64,000 nt of DNA from Fumia sp045121595 (lineage in GTDB: Bacteria > Bacillota > Clostridia > Oscillospirales > Ruminococcaceae). Below are positions 40,430 to 48,596 of this stretch, piece by piece. A program made the translations under genes and the position numbers. Below the pieces are notes generated by a model, which ran no database searches, was not told the origin of the DNA, and saw nothing but the letters and a program-made list of their open reading frames with translations. The first letter of the stretch is position 1; the number at the start of each line of letters is the position of its first letter. The stretch lies in the NCBI GenBank assembly GCA_045121595.1, contig JBGVGI010000092.1, positions 14,870 through 78,869 on the forward strand. Reading direction: 5' to 3'.

Positions 40430-41352
40430 TGGGAAAAAATTTTAAAACTTCAATTGGCGGTCAGGCAGTAATGGAAGGCGTTATGATGCGCGGACCCCGT
40501 AAATCTGCTATGGCTGTCAGAAAACCTGATAAATCGGTTTACCTTGAGGAGTGGGATAACAAACCTCCGAAGAAAATTTCAAAAGTTCCGTTTATCAGAG
40601 GCTCTTTTAATTTTGTTTACAGTATGATAGACGGCTACAAATGTCTTATGAAATCGGCGGAAATTTCTACTGAGGGACTCGAAGAAGAAACTGAAAGTAA
40701 ATTTGAAAAATGGCTCGAAGAAAAATGTGGCGAATGGCTTATGAAGATAATTATGGTTATCGCCTCAGTGCTCGGCGTTGCCATTTCGGTAGTGCTTTTT
40801 ATGTATTTGCCTACTGTACTGGTAACGGCGGTAAAAGGCTTTCTACCCCCGTGGAGTTTCTCGCTTGTGGAGGGGATTATCAAGATTTTGATTTTTATAG
40901 GTTATCTTTCACTCGTTTCACTTATCCCTGATATGAAACGACTTTTCCAGTATCACGGTGCAGAGCATAAGACGATTTTCTGCTACGAAGCAGGTGAAGA
41001 ACTCACTGTTGAGAACGTAAGAAAACAAAAAAGATTTCACCCCAGATGCGGTACAAGTTTTATCTTTATTTCACTTGCACTCAGTATTTTGGTGTTCTCA
41101 GTTGTAACATGGAGTAACCCTCTTGTCAGAACACTTTTGAAAATCGCTTTGCTTCCCGTTGTTGTGGGAATAGCTTACGAGCTTATTAAACTCGCAGGAA
41201 AATACGATAATCTTTTTACAAGGATTATTTCTTTCCCCGGACTTCAGATACAAAAAATTACCACTAAAGAACCCGACGACGACCAGATTGAGATTGCAAT
41301 TGCATCTATGAAACCCGTTTTGCCCGAGGTTGAGGGTGAAGATAAGTGGTAA
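40429..41352 (+). CDS. DUF1385 membrane protein
   Basis: The 307-residue protein matches DUF1385: SIGGQAVMEGVMMRGP at the N-terminus, FQYHGAEHKTIFCYEAGEELTVENV and HPRCGTSFIF in the middle. It has about four membrane helices (about 105-128, 135-160, 210-228, 235-250). Function is unknown; the family is widespread in Firmicutes and usually sits next to prmC, as here. The His and Cys residues (HGAEHK, HPRCG) suggest a metal site. It overlaps the kinase stop by one base and prmC by 7 bases. Confidence 0.95.
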   Translation: MGKNFKTSIGGQAVMEGVMMRGPRKSAMAVRKPDKSVYLEEWDNKPPKKISKVPFIRGSFNFVYSMIDGYKCLMKSAEISTEGLEEETESKFEKWLEEKCGEWLMKIIMVIASVLGVAISVVLFMYLPTVLVTAVKGFLPPWSFSLVEGIIKILIFIGYLSLVSLIPDMKRLFQYHGAEHKTIFCYEAGEELTVENVRKQKRFHPRCGTSFIFISLALSILVFSVVTWSNPLVRTLLKIALLPVVVGIAYELIKLAGKYDNLFTRIISFPGLQIQKITTKEPDDDQIEIAIASMKPVLPEVEGEDKW

Positions 41353-42182
41353 GTCTTAAAGAAATTACCGATGACGTAAAAAACGCCTTAAAAGAGGTGA
41401 CCGAGGACTTTTCTTTTGAAGCCCGTGAAATAGTAAAGTCCGTTTTTTTGGTCAGTAACAGTGATATAATAGCAGGTAAAGAGGTCGAAGTTTCAAGGGC
41501 TTTGGAAATACGGCTTGAAAGTATAATCTCAAAGCGAAAAGAAAGATATCCGCTTCAGTACATCTTAGGGTCGTGGGATTTTTACGGCAGGGAATTCTTT
41601 GTTGGTGAGGGTGTACTTATCCCGAGAGCCGATACGGAAATCGTTGTGGAAAAATCTCTTGAGTTTCTTGGAAATAAAACTAACCCCAAGGTGCTCGATT
41701 TGTGTAGCGGGAGTGGTTGTATTGCAGTTACTTTAAAGCTTGAAAAATGTGATGCGACAGTAACTGCCGTTGAAAAATCCGAAAAAGCTTTCAGCTATCT
41801 TACAAAAAACTGTGACAAGCTTAAAGCTTGTGTGAACTGTATTTTAGGTGACGCTTTTGAATGCAATACGGATGATGATTTTGACCTTATAGTTTCAAAT
41901 CCTCCTTACCTTACAAAAGAGGATATGGAAAATCTTCAGCAAGAAGTAAAATCTGAGCCTCATATGGCTTTATACGGCGAAGAGGACGGCTTGTTTTTTT
42001 ACAGAGAGCTTACCCGTATTTACAGTGACAAGCTTAAAAAAGGCGGTATGCTTATTTATGAAATAGGCGATGGTCAGCATAGTCTGGTGGAAGAAATCCT
42101 TTTGCAAAATGGATTTAAGGATATCTCACAGACGAAAGATTACAATGGTATAATAAGATGTGTTGCGGGAATAAAACCGTAA
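41346..42182 (+). CDS. prmC: Peptide chain release factor N5-glutamine methyltransferase
   Basis: The 278-residue SAM enzyme methylates the GGQ glutamine of release factors RF1 and RF2. The AdoMet loop is VLDLCSGSGCIAVTL and the catalytic motif is NPPY (DLIVSNPPYLT). An N-terminal helical domain (about 1-85) has the RYPLQYILGSWDFYGREF link to the fold. Here prfA does not follow, unlike in many genomes. It starts at a GTG and overlaps DUF1385 by 7 bases. Confidence 0.97.
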   Translation: MVSLKEITDDVKNALKEVTEDFSFEAREIVKSVFLVSNSDIIAGKEVEVSRALEIRLESIISKRKERYPLQYILGSWDFYGREFFVGEGVLIPRADTEIVVEKSLEFLGNKTNPKVLDLCSGSGCIAVTLKLEKCDATVTAVEKSEKAFSYLTKNCDKLKACVNCILGDAFECNTDDDFDLIVSNPPYLTKEDMENLQQEVKSEPHMALYGEEDGLFFYRELTRIYSDKLKKGGMLIYEIGDGQHSLVEEILLQNGFKDISQTKDYNGIIRCVAGIKP

Positions 42183-42206
42183 CGCTTTTAGAAAGGATGA
42201 TACATT

Positions 42207-43373
42207 ATGGCTAAAATTAAAGAAAATAAAGTGACAGACGAAAAACAGTCTGCCAAAATGAGGGCGTTGCAGACGGCAATCGACCAGATTGAAAAAGCTT
42301 ATGGCGCAGGCTCTATTATGAAACTCGGACAGACAACAACACTCAACGTTGACGTAATCCCCACAGGTTCTTTAGGACTTGATATCGCACTCGGCGTAGG
42401 CGGTGTTCCGAAAGGAAGAATCGTTGAAATTTACGGTCCTGAATCTTCAGGTAAAACAACCGTTGCTTTGCAGATGGTAGCTCAGGCACAAAAGCAGGGC
42501 GGAACTGCAGCTTTTATCGACGTTGAACACGCACTTGATCCCGTTTATGCAGAAGCTTTGGGCGTGCAGATTGACGATTTGCTGGTTTCTCAGCCTGATA
42601 CGGGTGAACAGGCACTCGAAATTACCGAGGCATTAGTTCGTTCAGGTGCTATCGATATCGTTGTAATCGACTCAGTTGCGGCTATGGTTACAAAAGCCGA
42701 AATTGAAGGTGATATGGGTGAAAGCCACGTAGGCCTTCAGGCAAGACTTATGTCTCAGGCTATGAGAAAGCTTACCGGTATTATCGGTAAATCCAACTGT
42801 GTTGCAATCTTCATTAACCAGATAAGAGAAAAAATCGGCGTTATGTTCGGTAACCCCGAAACTACAACGGGCGGCCGTGCACTTAAATATTTTGCAACCG
42901 TTCGTATTGACGTAAGAAAAGGTGAAGCTATCAAAGACGGCAACGAAATTATCGGTAACGTTACTAAATGTAAAGTCGTTAAAAATAAGGTGGCACCTCC
43001 ATTTAAGGAATGTGTATTTGATTTGCTTTACGGCGAGGGTACTTCCTACGAAGGAGAAATTATTGATATCGGTACGGCTTTGGGCGTATTGGTTAAATCA
43101 GGTTCCTGGTACAGCTATAAAAACGAAAGAATTGGTCAGGGTAAAGAAAAGGTACGTCAGTTCCTTAAAGAAAATCCCGACGTTGCCAATGAAATTGAGC
43201 AGATTATCAGGGATAATATGGACAAACTTGTTTTTGCTCCTTCTAAAGGAACAAAGGGCGGTAACATTGAAATCCGCAAGGATGCAGAGCCTAAAGAAGA
43301 TGCTAAAAGCAGCTCCGACGCACTTACAGATATAGTTTTGGACGTTGAAGCTGATATTGAAGACTTCGAATAA
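42207..43373 (+). CDS. recA: Recombinase RecA
   Basis: The 388-residue DNA recombinase drives homologous recombination and LexA cleavage. Walker A is GPESSGKT at 77-84, Walker B lies in IVVIDSVAAM, and the L2-region sequence NQIREKIGVMFGNPETTTGG is present. The C-terminus is acidic. The ATG follows AAAGGATG. Its stop overlaps the start of recX by one base. No LexA-box sequence was obvious upstream, and it appears co-transcribed with the genes before it. Confidence 0.99.
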   Translation: MAKIKENKVTDEKQSAKMRALQTAIDQIEKAYGAGSIMKLGQTTTLNVDVIPTGSLGLDIALGVGGVPKGRIVEIYGPESSGKTTVALQMVAQAQKQGGTAAFIDVEHALDPVYAEALGVQIDDLLVSQPDTGEQALEITEALVRSGAIDIVVIDSVAAMVTKAEIEGDMGESHVGLQARLMSQAMRKLTGIIGKSNCVAIFINQIREKIGVMFGNPETTTGGRALKYFATVRIDVRKGEAIKDGNEIIGNVTKCKVVKNKVAPPFKECVFDLLYGEGTSYEGEIIDIGTALGVLVKSGSWYSYKNERIGQGKEKVRQFLKENPDVANEIEQIIRDNMDKLVFAPSKGTKGGNIEIRKDAEPKEDAKSSSDALTDIVLDVEADIEDFE

Positions 43374-43975
43374 TGGTAATCACAGACGTTTTTAAGAAAA
43401 AAGGTACTCGCTATCAGCTTGAGCTTGACGGCGAGTACTGGACTATTCTCGATATCGAAATTATCGCTGATTTTCACCTGAAAAAAGGCATGGAAATCGA
43501 TGAGGATTTAAAGGACGAAATTCAGTCTGCCGCCGATTTCAGACGCGGAAAAGAGTATGCCCTCTATCTTTTGGGGTACAGAGACCACTGCAGAGCAGAG
43601 CTTATTAAAAAGCTTACAAAAAGTGTGGATATATCTGTTGCCGAAAAAATTGCGGACAGAATGGAAGAACTCGACCTTTTGAATGACGAGCGATATGCCG
43701 AAAAACTTGCAAAATATCTTACGACCGTAAAAAAACGCGGTCCTCACAGAGTATTGCAGGAGATGATTTTAAAGGGCGTTGACAGAAATACGGCAAAGGA
43801 AGCAATTGCTTCCCTTGAGGTGACAACCGACCCGTTAAAAGAACTTATTGAGAAAAAATATATAGGGTATCTTTCCGATGAAAAGGGCAGACAGAAAACT
43901 ATTGCGGCTCTTTTAAGGAGAGGCTATGATTATAGCACGATAACCGATGCTATCTTAGAATTTACGGAGGAATAA
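43373..43975 (+). CDS. recX: Regulatory protein RecX
   Basis: The 200-residue protein modulates RecA filament length. It is built of repeating three-helix motifs, with ALYLLGYRDHCRAELIKKL, VAEKIADRMEELDLLNDERYAEKLA and the matching RGPHRVLQEMILKGV region. Its ATG overlaps the recA stop (TAATG), so the two are translationally coupled, which is the usual arrangement. Confidence 0.95.
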   Translation: MVITDVFKKKGTRYQLELDGEYWTILDIEIIADFHLKKGMEIDEDLKDEIQSAADFRRGKEYALYLLGYRDHCRAELIKKLTKSVDISVAEKIADRMEELDLLNDERYAEKLAKYLTTVKKRGPHRVLQEMILKGVDRNTAKEAIASLEVTTDPLKELIEKKYIGYLSDEKGRQKTIAALLRRGYDYSTITDAILEFTEE

Positions 43976-43976
43976 T

Positions 43977-45305
43977 ATGTCTTTAAAGGTGGGAATGGTT
44001 TCTCTGGGGTGTCCCAAAAACCAGGTAGACGCAGAAATTTTACTCAAAAAAATCAAAGACAGAGGGTTTGTGTTAGAACCCGATTCAGGAAACAGTGACG
44101 TTATTATAATAAACACCTGTGGTTTTATCGAAAGTGCAAAGCAGGAAGCTATCGAAAATATCTTTGAATTCATCACCTTAAAAAACGAGGGAAGAATTAA
44201 AAAAATCATCGTAACAGGTTGTCTTGCAGAACGTTACCGCGGAGAAATCATTGAAGAAATGCCCGAAGTGGATGCGGTTGTAGGTATCGGAAGTAACGAT
44301 AAAATTGTTGAAATTTTAGAAGACGTTTTAAAGGATAAAAAGATAACTTCTTTTGGTGATAAAACCTGTTTGCCGCTTGAAGGCGAAAGACTTCTCACAA
44401 CCTTGCCTTTTTATGCTTATATAAAGATTGCAGAAGGCTGTGATAACCGCTGTTCTTACTGTGCAATCCCCTATATCAGAGGAAAGTTCAGAAGCCGTCC
44501 CATCGAAAATATTGTAAACGAAGCAAAATCTCTTGCCGAAAAGGGTGTTAAAGAGCTTATCGTAGTGGCTCAGGATACCACGAGATACGGTGAGGATTTG
44601 TATGGCGAATATAAACTTGCCGAATTGCTTCGTGAGTTATGTAAAATAGACGGATTTAAATGGATAAGAGTGCTTTATGCTTACCCTGAAAGAATTACGG
44701 ATGAGCTTTTGGAAGTTATGGCACAAGAAGAAAAAATTGCAAAATATCTTGATATGCCGATACAACATTGTAACGGCGAAATTCTTAAAAATATGAACCG
44801 TCCTGGCAACCGCGAAAAGCTTGAAACTCTTATTAAAAAGATAAGAGAAAAAGTGCCTGGAATTACCTTGAGAACGACTCTTATCGCAGGTTTTCCGGGT
44901 GAAACCGAAAAGCAGTTTGAAGAGCTTTGCGAGTTCTCAAAAGAAATGGATTTTGAAAGACTCGGCTGTTTTGCCTACTCTCCCGAAGAAAATACTGTAG
45001 CGGGTGAGATGGAAAATCAGCTTCCTGAGGATATAAAAACCCATCGTGCAGAGATTATAACCGATGCACAGATTACTTCAATGATAATGAAAAATGAGCA
45101 GAAAATCGGCAAAACCATTACCGTTGTAACCGAAGGCTTTGACCGTCTTGGTGAGTGTTATTTTGGCAGAAGCGAAAGTGATGCTCCTGAAATTGACGGA
45201 AAAATCTTCTTTACGTCGGATAAAAAGGTGAATATCGGCGATTTTGTCGACGTTGTGCTTGAAGATACACTTGACGTGGACCTTTTGGGTTCTGCGGTAA
45301 ATTAA
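43977..45305 (+). CDS. rimO: Ribosomal protein S12 methylthiotransferase RimO
   Basis: The 442-residue radical SAM enzyme adds a methylthio group to an Asp of ribosomal protein S12. It has an N-terminal MTTase domain with its three cluster cysteines (LGCPKNQVDAE, TCGFI, TGCLAERY), the radical SAM motif CDNRCSYCAIP, and a C-terminal TRAM domain. The PKNQVDAE motif distinguishes RimO from MiaB. It starts 1 base after the recX stop and has GGAGG before the ATG. Confidence 0.97.
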   Translation: MSLKVGMVSLGCPKNQVDAEILLKKIKDRGFVLEPDSGNSDVIIINTCGFIESAKQEAIENIFEFITLKNEGRIKKIIVTGCLAERYRGEIIEEMPEVDAVVGIGSNDKIVEILEDVLKDKKITSFGDKTCLPLEGERLLTTLPFYAYIKIAEGCDNRCSYCAIPYIRGKFRSRPIENIVNEAKSLAEKGVKELIVVAQDTTRYGEDLYGEYKLAELLRELCKIDGFKWIRVLYAYPERITDELLEVMAQEEKIAKYLDMPIQHCNGEILKNMNRPGNREKLETLIKKIREKVPGITLRTTLIAGFPGETEKQFEELCEFSKEMDFERLGCFAYSPEENTVAGEMENQLPEDIKTHRAEIITDAQITSMIMKNEQKIGKTITVVTEGFDRLGECYFGRSESDAPEIDGKIFFTSDKKVNIGDFVDVVLEDTLDVDLLGSAVN

Positions 45306-45318
45306 AGGAGTGGCTCAG

Positions 45319-45885
45319 ATGAATACACCTAACAAGCTTACTATTGTAAGAATTATTTTAGCACCTGTTTTTCTTTTCTTTTTGCTTTGTAAGACTGTGC
45401 CTTTTAATTATCTTTTGGCACTTGTAGTTTTTGCAGTTGCATCCATTACCGATGCTCTTGACGGACATCTTGCAAGAAAGCATAACCTTATCACGAATTT
45501 TGGTAAGTTTTTAGACCCTCTTGCCGATAAGATACTCGTTTTTTCGGCACTTATTGCTTTTATCGAAATGGATCTTGCTTCCTCTGTTGCGATTGTTATT
45601 ATGATGGCAAGAGAATTTTTGGTAACGTCTTTAAGACTTGTAGCATCCGATAACGGAACTGTAATTGCCGCAAGTAAGCTCGGTAAACTCAAAACCGCTA
45701 TGACTATGGCAAGCATTGTGATAATTCTGTGCATACTTTCCGTTTCTCCGTTTGTTACATTTTTTACGGTAGGTACCCTTTCTTTGATAAGCAATACACT
45801 TATCTGGATTGCTACTGCGATAACGCTCTTGTCCGGTGCCGAATATCTTATCAAGAACAAGGAACATTTTTTAAGTGATAAATAA
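45319..45885 (+). CDS. pgsA: CDP-diacylglycerol--glycerol-3-phosphate 3-phosphatidyltransferase
   Basis: The 188-residue membrane enzyme makes phosphatidylglycerophosphate. The CDP-alcohol phosphotransferase motif is DALDGHLARKHNLITNFGKF, continuing to LDPLADK, with all expected Asp residues. It has about four to five membrane helices. I used the ATG with AAAGGAG 8 bases upstream; a GTG 3 codons earlier overlaps that motif. Position after rimO is common in Firmicutes. Confidence 0.96.
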   Translation: MNTPNKLTIVRIILAPVFLFFLLCKTVPFNYLLALVVFAVASITDALDGHLARKHNLITNFGKFLDPLADKILVFSALIAFIEMDLASSVAIVIMMAREFLVTSLRLVASDNGTVIAASKLGKLKTAMTMASIVIILCILSVSPFVTFFTVGTLSLISNTLIWIATAITLLSGAEYLIKNKEHFLSDK

Positions 45886-45905
45886 TTTGCAAAGGAATGA
45901 AGTCA

Positions 45906-46538
45906 ATGTTTAAAAGACTCAGGGCAGATATTAATGCGATTAAAGAAAGAGACCCCGCAGCAAGAAATACCTTTGAAATTCTTTTGCTGTATTCGGGACT
46001 TCACGCGATTATGCTTCACAGACCTGCCCACTTTTTCTATAAACACAAATGGTTTTTCACAGCGAGATTTATCTCACAGTTTGCAAGACTCATTACGGGA
46101 ATTGAAATTCACCCTGGTGCAACGATCGGTAAAGGCGTTTTTATCGACCACGGCAGTGGGGTAGTAATAGGCGAAACCACCGAAATCGGTGACGGTTGTA
46201 CTATCTATCAGGGCGCTACTTTAGGTGGTACGGGTAAGGAAAAAGGCAAACGTCATCCCACACTCGGCAAGAACGTTTTAGTCGGCACGGGTGCTAAAAT
46301 TTTAGGACCGTTTAAGGTTGGAGATAACTCAAAAATTGCCGCAAACGCAGTAGTTTTAGAGGAAATCCCCCCGAATTCTACCGCTGTCGGCGTACCTGCG
46401 AGGGTTGTAAAACAAAATGGTATTAAAGTTTGCGAGGATTTGGACCAGATTCATATCCCCGACCCCGTTTCACAGGAACTTTGTCTTTTACGCCATCGTC
46501 TTGACAAGCTTGAAAAACTTTTAAAAGAAGAAAAATAG
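45906..46538 (+). CDS. cysE: Serine O-acetyltransferase (short EpsC/CysE type)
   Basis: The 210-residue enzyme acetylates serine for cysteine synthesis. The left-handed beta-helix of hexapeptide repeats spans about 65-160 (IHPGATIGKGVFIDHGSGVV, then IYQGATLGGTGKEKGKRHP), with the catalytic His-Asp in FIDHGSG and the His in KRHP. It is the short Gram-positive form lacking most of the N-terminal helical domain of E. coli CysE. The ATG at 45906 is 9 bases after AAGGA; one 3 codons earlier touches that motif. Confidence 0.95.
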   Translation: MFKRLRADINAIKERDPAARNTFEILLLYSGLHAIMLHRPAHFFYKHKWFFTARFISQFARLITGIEIHPGATIGKGVFIDHGSGVVIGETTEIGDGCTIYQGATLGGTGKEKGKRHPTLGKNVLVGTGAKILGPFKVGDNSKIAANAVVLEEIPPNSTAVGVPARVVKQNGIKVCEDLDQIHIPDPVSQELCLLRHRLDKLEKLLKEEK

Positions 46539-46546
46539 TTTTTTTA

Positions 46547-46583
46547 AAACACTTTTCCATACTCGGAAAAGTGTTTGTTTTTT
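46547..46583 (+). terminator. Terminator after cysE
   Basis: Perfect 12-base arms (AAACACTTTTCC and complement) with a 6-base loop are followed by GTTTTTTT. Confidence 0.9.
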
Positions 46584-46596
46584 TGTAAAAAATCCC

Positions 46597-46625
46597 TTGC
46601 CTTTTTTATTAAAAAGTGGTAAAAT
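46597..46625 (+). promoter_or_regulatory. Sigma-A type promoter for the miaB operon
   Basis: TTGCCT at 46597-46602 and TAAAAT at 46620-46625 are separated by 17 bases, 45 bases before the miaB start. Confidence 0.6.
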
Positions 46626-46669
46626 TATAATGATGTAAAAGCAATTAAAAAACGCTGGAGGTTTTTGTT

Positions 46670-48100
46670 TTGTCGGACGTAAAAAGCAATGTTAAAAACG
46701 AGAATGAATGTCTGTACCGACAGGATTTTTTGCAAAAATGCAAAGACCTTTTAATTAAGCGTTTTGGCGAAGAAAGGTCTCCTCTTGCGTTGGTCAGAAG
46801 CTACGGATGTCAGCAGAACGTCAATGACGGCGAGAAGATTATGGGTATGCTTTCTGAAATGGGATTTGGCTTTACCGATGATACAAATCTTGCAGACGTT
46901 ATAATCTATAACACCTGTGCCGTAAGGGAAAATGCCGAGAAAAAGGTTTTCGGATTTGTCGGTGAGCTTTCACACTGCAAGGCAAGAAGAGAGGAAATCT
47001 TAATAGGGCTTTGCGGATGTATGACCCAACAGGAGCATATTTCGGCTAAAATCAAAAAAAGTTATCCTCAGGTTGATTTTGTTTTCGGCACCCATGCATT
47101 GTACCGTTTTCCCGAAATATTTTATAATGCGTTAAGACGTGGCAAAAGAATTTTTGATATAGAAAATTCTGACGGTGTTATTGTGGAAGGTCTTCCCGTA
47201 AAGAGAATAAACCCTATTCAGGCGAGTCTTCCTGTTATGTACGGCTGCAATAATTTCTGCACCTACTGCGTAGTGCCTTTGGTAAGAGGCAGGGAACGTT
47301 CGAGAAAATCTTCGGACGTTTTAAAAGAAGCAAGGGAAATCGTTTCTCAGGGGTATAAGGAAATTATGCTTTTGGGACAAAACGTAAACTCTTACGGTAA
47401 AGACCTTGAAGACGATATCTCATTCCCCGAACTTTTAAGGGCAGTCAATGCGATAGAAGGGGACTTCAGGATACGTTTTATGACCTCTCACCCGAGAGAT
47501 TGTACCAAAGAGCTTATCGATGCGGTGGCGGAATGTGAAAAGGTATGTAACCATATTCACCTCCCCGTCCAGAGCGGAAGTGACAGAATTTTAAAGCTTA
47601 TGAACAGGCATTACTGCCGTTTTGAGTATTTAAAGCTTATAGATTACGCGAAAGAGAAAATCCCCGGTGTTATGTTTACATCGGATATCATAGTAGGTTT
47701 TCCAGGCGAAACCTACGAGGATTTTAAGGAAACTCTCAGTCTTATCAAAGAAGTGAAATATGCTTCGCTTTTCACCTTTATTTACTCAAAAAGAGTGGGG
47801 ACGAAAGCTGCAGAGATGGACGACCCTGTTTCTGCTGCAGATAAATCTAAATGGTTTAACGAGCTTTTACTTGCTCAGCGGGAAATAACCGATGAGCTTT
47901 ATAAAGAAGAAATTGGTAAAAAATACAGAGTGCTTATTGAACGCACCGCTGACGATAACGGGTACTTACTCGCAGGACGCACTGAAAACAATATTATTAT
48001 TGATTTTGAGGGTGACCCGTCAATGGTGGGCGAATATGCAGAAGTTGAGATAGTTTCTGCAAATAATCGCTCTGTTACAGGAAAAATAACAGAAAGGTAG
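46670..48100 (+). CDS. miaB: tRNA-2-methylthio-N6-dimethylallyladenosine synthase MiaB
   Basis: The 476-residue radical SAM methylthiotransferase completes ms2i6A37 after MiaA, which is encoded about 5 kb further on. The N-terminal cluster cysteines are in SYGCQQNVNDGE, NTCAVREN and CGCMTQ, the radical SAM motif is CNNFCTYCVVP, and a TRAM domain closes the protein. An N-terminal extension of about 40 residues precedes the MTTase domain. It starts at TTG with GGAGG 7 bases upstream. Confidence 0.97.
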   Translation: MSDVKSNVKNENECLYRQDFLQKCKDLLIKRFGEERSPLALVRSYGCQQNVNDGEKIMGMLSEMGFGFTDDTNLADVIIYNTCAVRENAEKKVFGFVGELSHCKARREEILIGLCGCMTQQEHISAKIKKSYPQVDFVFGTHALYRFPEIFYNALRRGKRIFDIENSDGVIVEGLPVKRINPIQASLPVMYGCNNFCTYCVVPLVRGRERSRKSSDVLKEAREIVSQGYKEIMLLGQNVNSYGKDLEDDISFPELLRAVNAIEGDFRIRFMTSHPRDCTKELIDAVAECEKVCNHIHLPVQSGSDRILKLMNRHYCRFEYLKLIDYAKEKIPGVMFTSDIIVGFPGETYEDFKETLSLIKEVKYASLFTFIYSKRVGTKAAEMDDPVSAADKSKWFNELLLAQREITDELYKEEIGKKYRVLIERTADDNGYLLAGRTENNIIIDFEGDPSMVGEYAEVEIVSANNRSVTGKITER

Positions 48101-48107
48101 AAAGAAA

Positions 48108-48512
48108 ATGAAACTTATTGAAATGGCAAGAGAAATGGGCAAGGAAATTCAGAATATGCCCGAGTACAAAAGACTTATGGCTGCTAAAGAAGCTAATGAC
48201 AACGACAAGGAATTGCAGGATGGTATCGGCAAGTTTAACCTTAAAAGGCTTGAAATGAACAACGAAATGCAGAAACCCGAACGTGACGATGCAAAACTTC
48301 AGGCTTTGAACGAAGAATTGCAGAAAATCTATACAGAAGTTATGGGTAACGCAAGTATGATGGAATTCAATATCGCAAAACAGGAAATGGACGAAATTAT
48401 GCAGCAGGTAAACGCTATTCTCACTATGTGTGTAAACGGCGAAGACCCCGAAACTTGCGAAATTCCTACAGGTTGCAGCGGAAGCTGTTCAACTTGCGGT
48501 GGTTGTCACTAA
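48108..48512 (+). CDS. YlbF/YmcA (RicA/RicF) family protein with Cys-rich tail
   Basis: The 134-residue helical protein belongs to the Com_YlbF family (MAREMGKEIQNMPEYKRLMA, later YTEVMGNASMMEFNIAKQEM). In Bacillus the RicA-RicF-RicT complex binds [4Fe-4S] clusters and helps mRNA maturation and development, and ricA (ymcA) lies between miaB and mutS as this gene does. Here the C-terminus carries six Cys (108, 117, 123, 127, 130, 133), giving a strong candidate cluster-binding tail. ricT is not in this window. Confidence 0.9.
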   Translation: MKLIEMAREMGKEIQNMPEYKRLMAAKEANDNDKELQDGIGKFNLKRLEMNNEMQKPERDDAKLQALNEELQKIYTEVMGNASMMEFNIAKQEMDEIMQQVNAILTMCVNGEDPETCEIPTGCSGSCSTCGGCH

Positions 48513-48523
48513 TTTTAAAAAAC

Positions 48524-48557
48524 AGGGTTACCATAAGCGCTTGGCAACCCTCTTTTC
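48524..48557 (+). terminator. Weak terminator between the ylbF-type gene and mutS
   Basis: Imperfect arms AGGGTTACC and GGCAACCCT (one mismatch) with a 10-base loop are followed by CTTTTC. Partial read-through into mutS is likely. Confidence 0.6.
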
Positions 48558-48596
48558 TGTTTTATGACATTAAAATTTTGAAAGGCGGATTTTACT

